Shown: positions 12,447-12,527 of the stretch, one piece after another
Numbering within the stretch: position 1 is the first letter of the stretch
Layout of the letters: each line of letters opens with the position of its first letter
Source of the DNA: CAZSVE01 sp964610175
Lineage (GTDB): Bacteria > Pseudomonadota > Gammaproteobacteria > HK1
DNA length: 12,527 nt
NCBI GenBank assembly: GCA_964610175.1
Contig: CAZSVE010000088.1
Span: forward strand, 1-12,527
Direction of reading: 5' to 3'
The notes under the pieces: model-generated
Seen by the model: only the letters and a program-made list of their open reading frames with translations
What the model was told of the DNA's origin: nothing
The model's database searches: none
Program-made: the position numbers and the translations under genes

Positions 12447-12527
12447 TGTCATTTCGAGCGTAGCGAGAAATTTTCTGGCTTGAAAAATTCCAAATGCACA
12501 AGATCTCTCCCTCCGGTCGAGATGACA
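12447..12527. repeat. Intergenic palindromic repeat element (MITE/REP-like)
   Basis: Ends are TGTCATTTCGA (12447-12457) and TCGAGATGACA (12517-12527), inverted with one mismatch. Inner arms GAGAAATTTT (12465-12474) and AAGATCTCTC (12500-12509) also pair with two mismatches, giving an imperfect hairpin of about 80 bases. The GTCATTTCGAGCG-AGCGAGAAAT end is a widely seen intergenic repeat type in bacterial genomes. The window ends exactly at its right end. Confidence 0.65.

Larger units (their letters stand above)
12144..12527. other. Non-coding interval rich in inverted repeats
   Basis: These 384 bases hold no convincing gene. They contain four inverted-repeat structures, listed separately, several T- and A-runs (around 12292 and 12310) and a 27-codon frame from a GTG at 12361 to a TAA at 12442-12444 (beginning IREALFSYPEDL). 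That frame reads like protein but is too short to assign and has no ribosome site. It may be a gene fragment cut off next to the repeat at 12447. Confidence 0.45.

Overview
The window looks like bacterial chromosome from a Gram-negative, probably a gammaproteobacterium. The evidence is an outer-membrane autotransporter barrel remnant, a glutathione-dependent glyoxalase II, a NirJ/Ahb-like radical SAM/SPASM enzyme, and two genes carrying PCP_red-type domains, which I associate with photosynthetic and anaerobically respiring proteobacteria. The species cannot be named from this sequence.

Layout: 1-290 is the tail of a broken autotransporter barrel, followed by a clear terminator. 483-1259 (minus) is gloB. 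1260-1610 is non-coding and carries copies of a short degenerate repeat. 1611-2861 (minus) is a radical SAM/SPASM enzyme with a C-terminal PCP_red-like domain. 3119-3436 holds a decayed CopG-like antitoxin and a small unknown ORF. 3466-8189 (minus) is a tight operon read in the order DNA cytosine methyltransferase, double-GHKL ATPase/histidine kinase, receiver-domain protein, vsr. 8370-9077 (minus) is a DUF2293 protein. 9182-11437 (minus) is a 751-residue protein with two universal-stress domains and a string of PCP_red-like modules. 11457-12143 (plus) is a Phd/YefM-VapC toxin-antitoxin operon with its own palindromic operator. 12144-12527 is non-coding and rich in inverted repeats.

The most interesting unit is the 4.7-kb operon at 3466-8189. 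It couples an m5C methyltransferase and a Vsr-type nuclease to what looks like a complete His-to-Asp phosphorelay. The ATPase has an N-terminal MORC/Hsp90-like GHKL domain and a C-terminal histidine-kinase core with an intact H-box histidine. The next gene, joined by an ATGA overlap, begins with a receiver domain that keeps the acidic pocket, phospho-acceptor Asp, Ser and Lys, fused to a C-terminal domain I do not recognise. By eye the operon is less GC-rich than its neighbours, consistent with an acquired defence or restriction-modification cassette. The vsr gene carries a one-base frameshift in a homopolymer, so its nuclease may be lost, unless the shift is a sequencing error or is corrected by recoding.

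The genes on either side of this cassette (radical SAM and stress protein) share the rare PCP_red-type module. A diverged repeat of about 75 bp lies at or just beyond the 3' end of each, so the two may be related by duplication or may work together.
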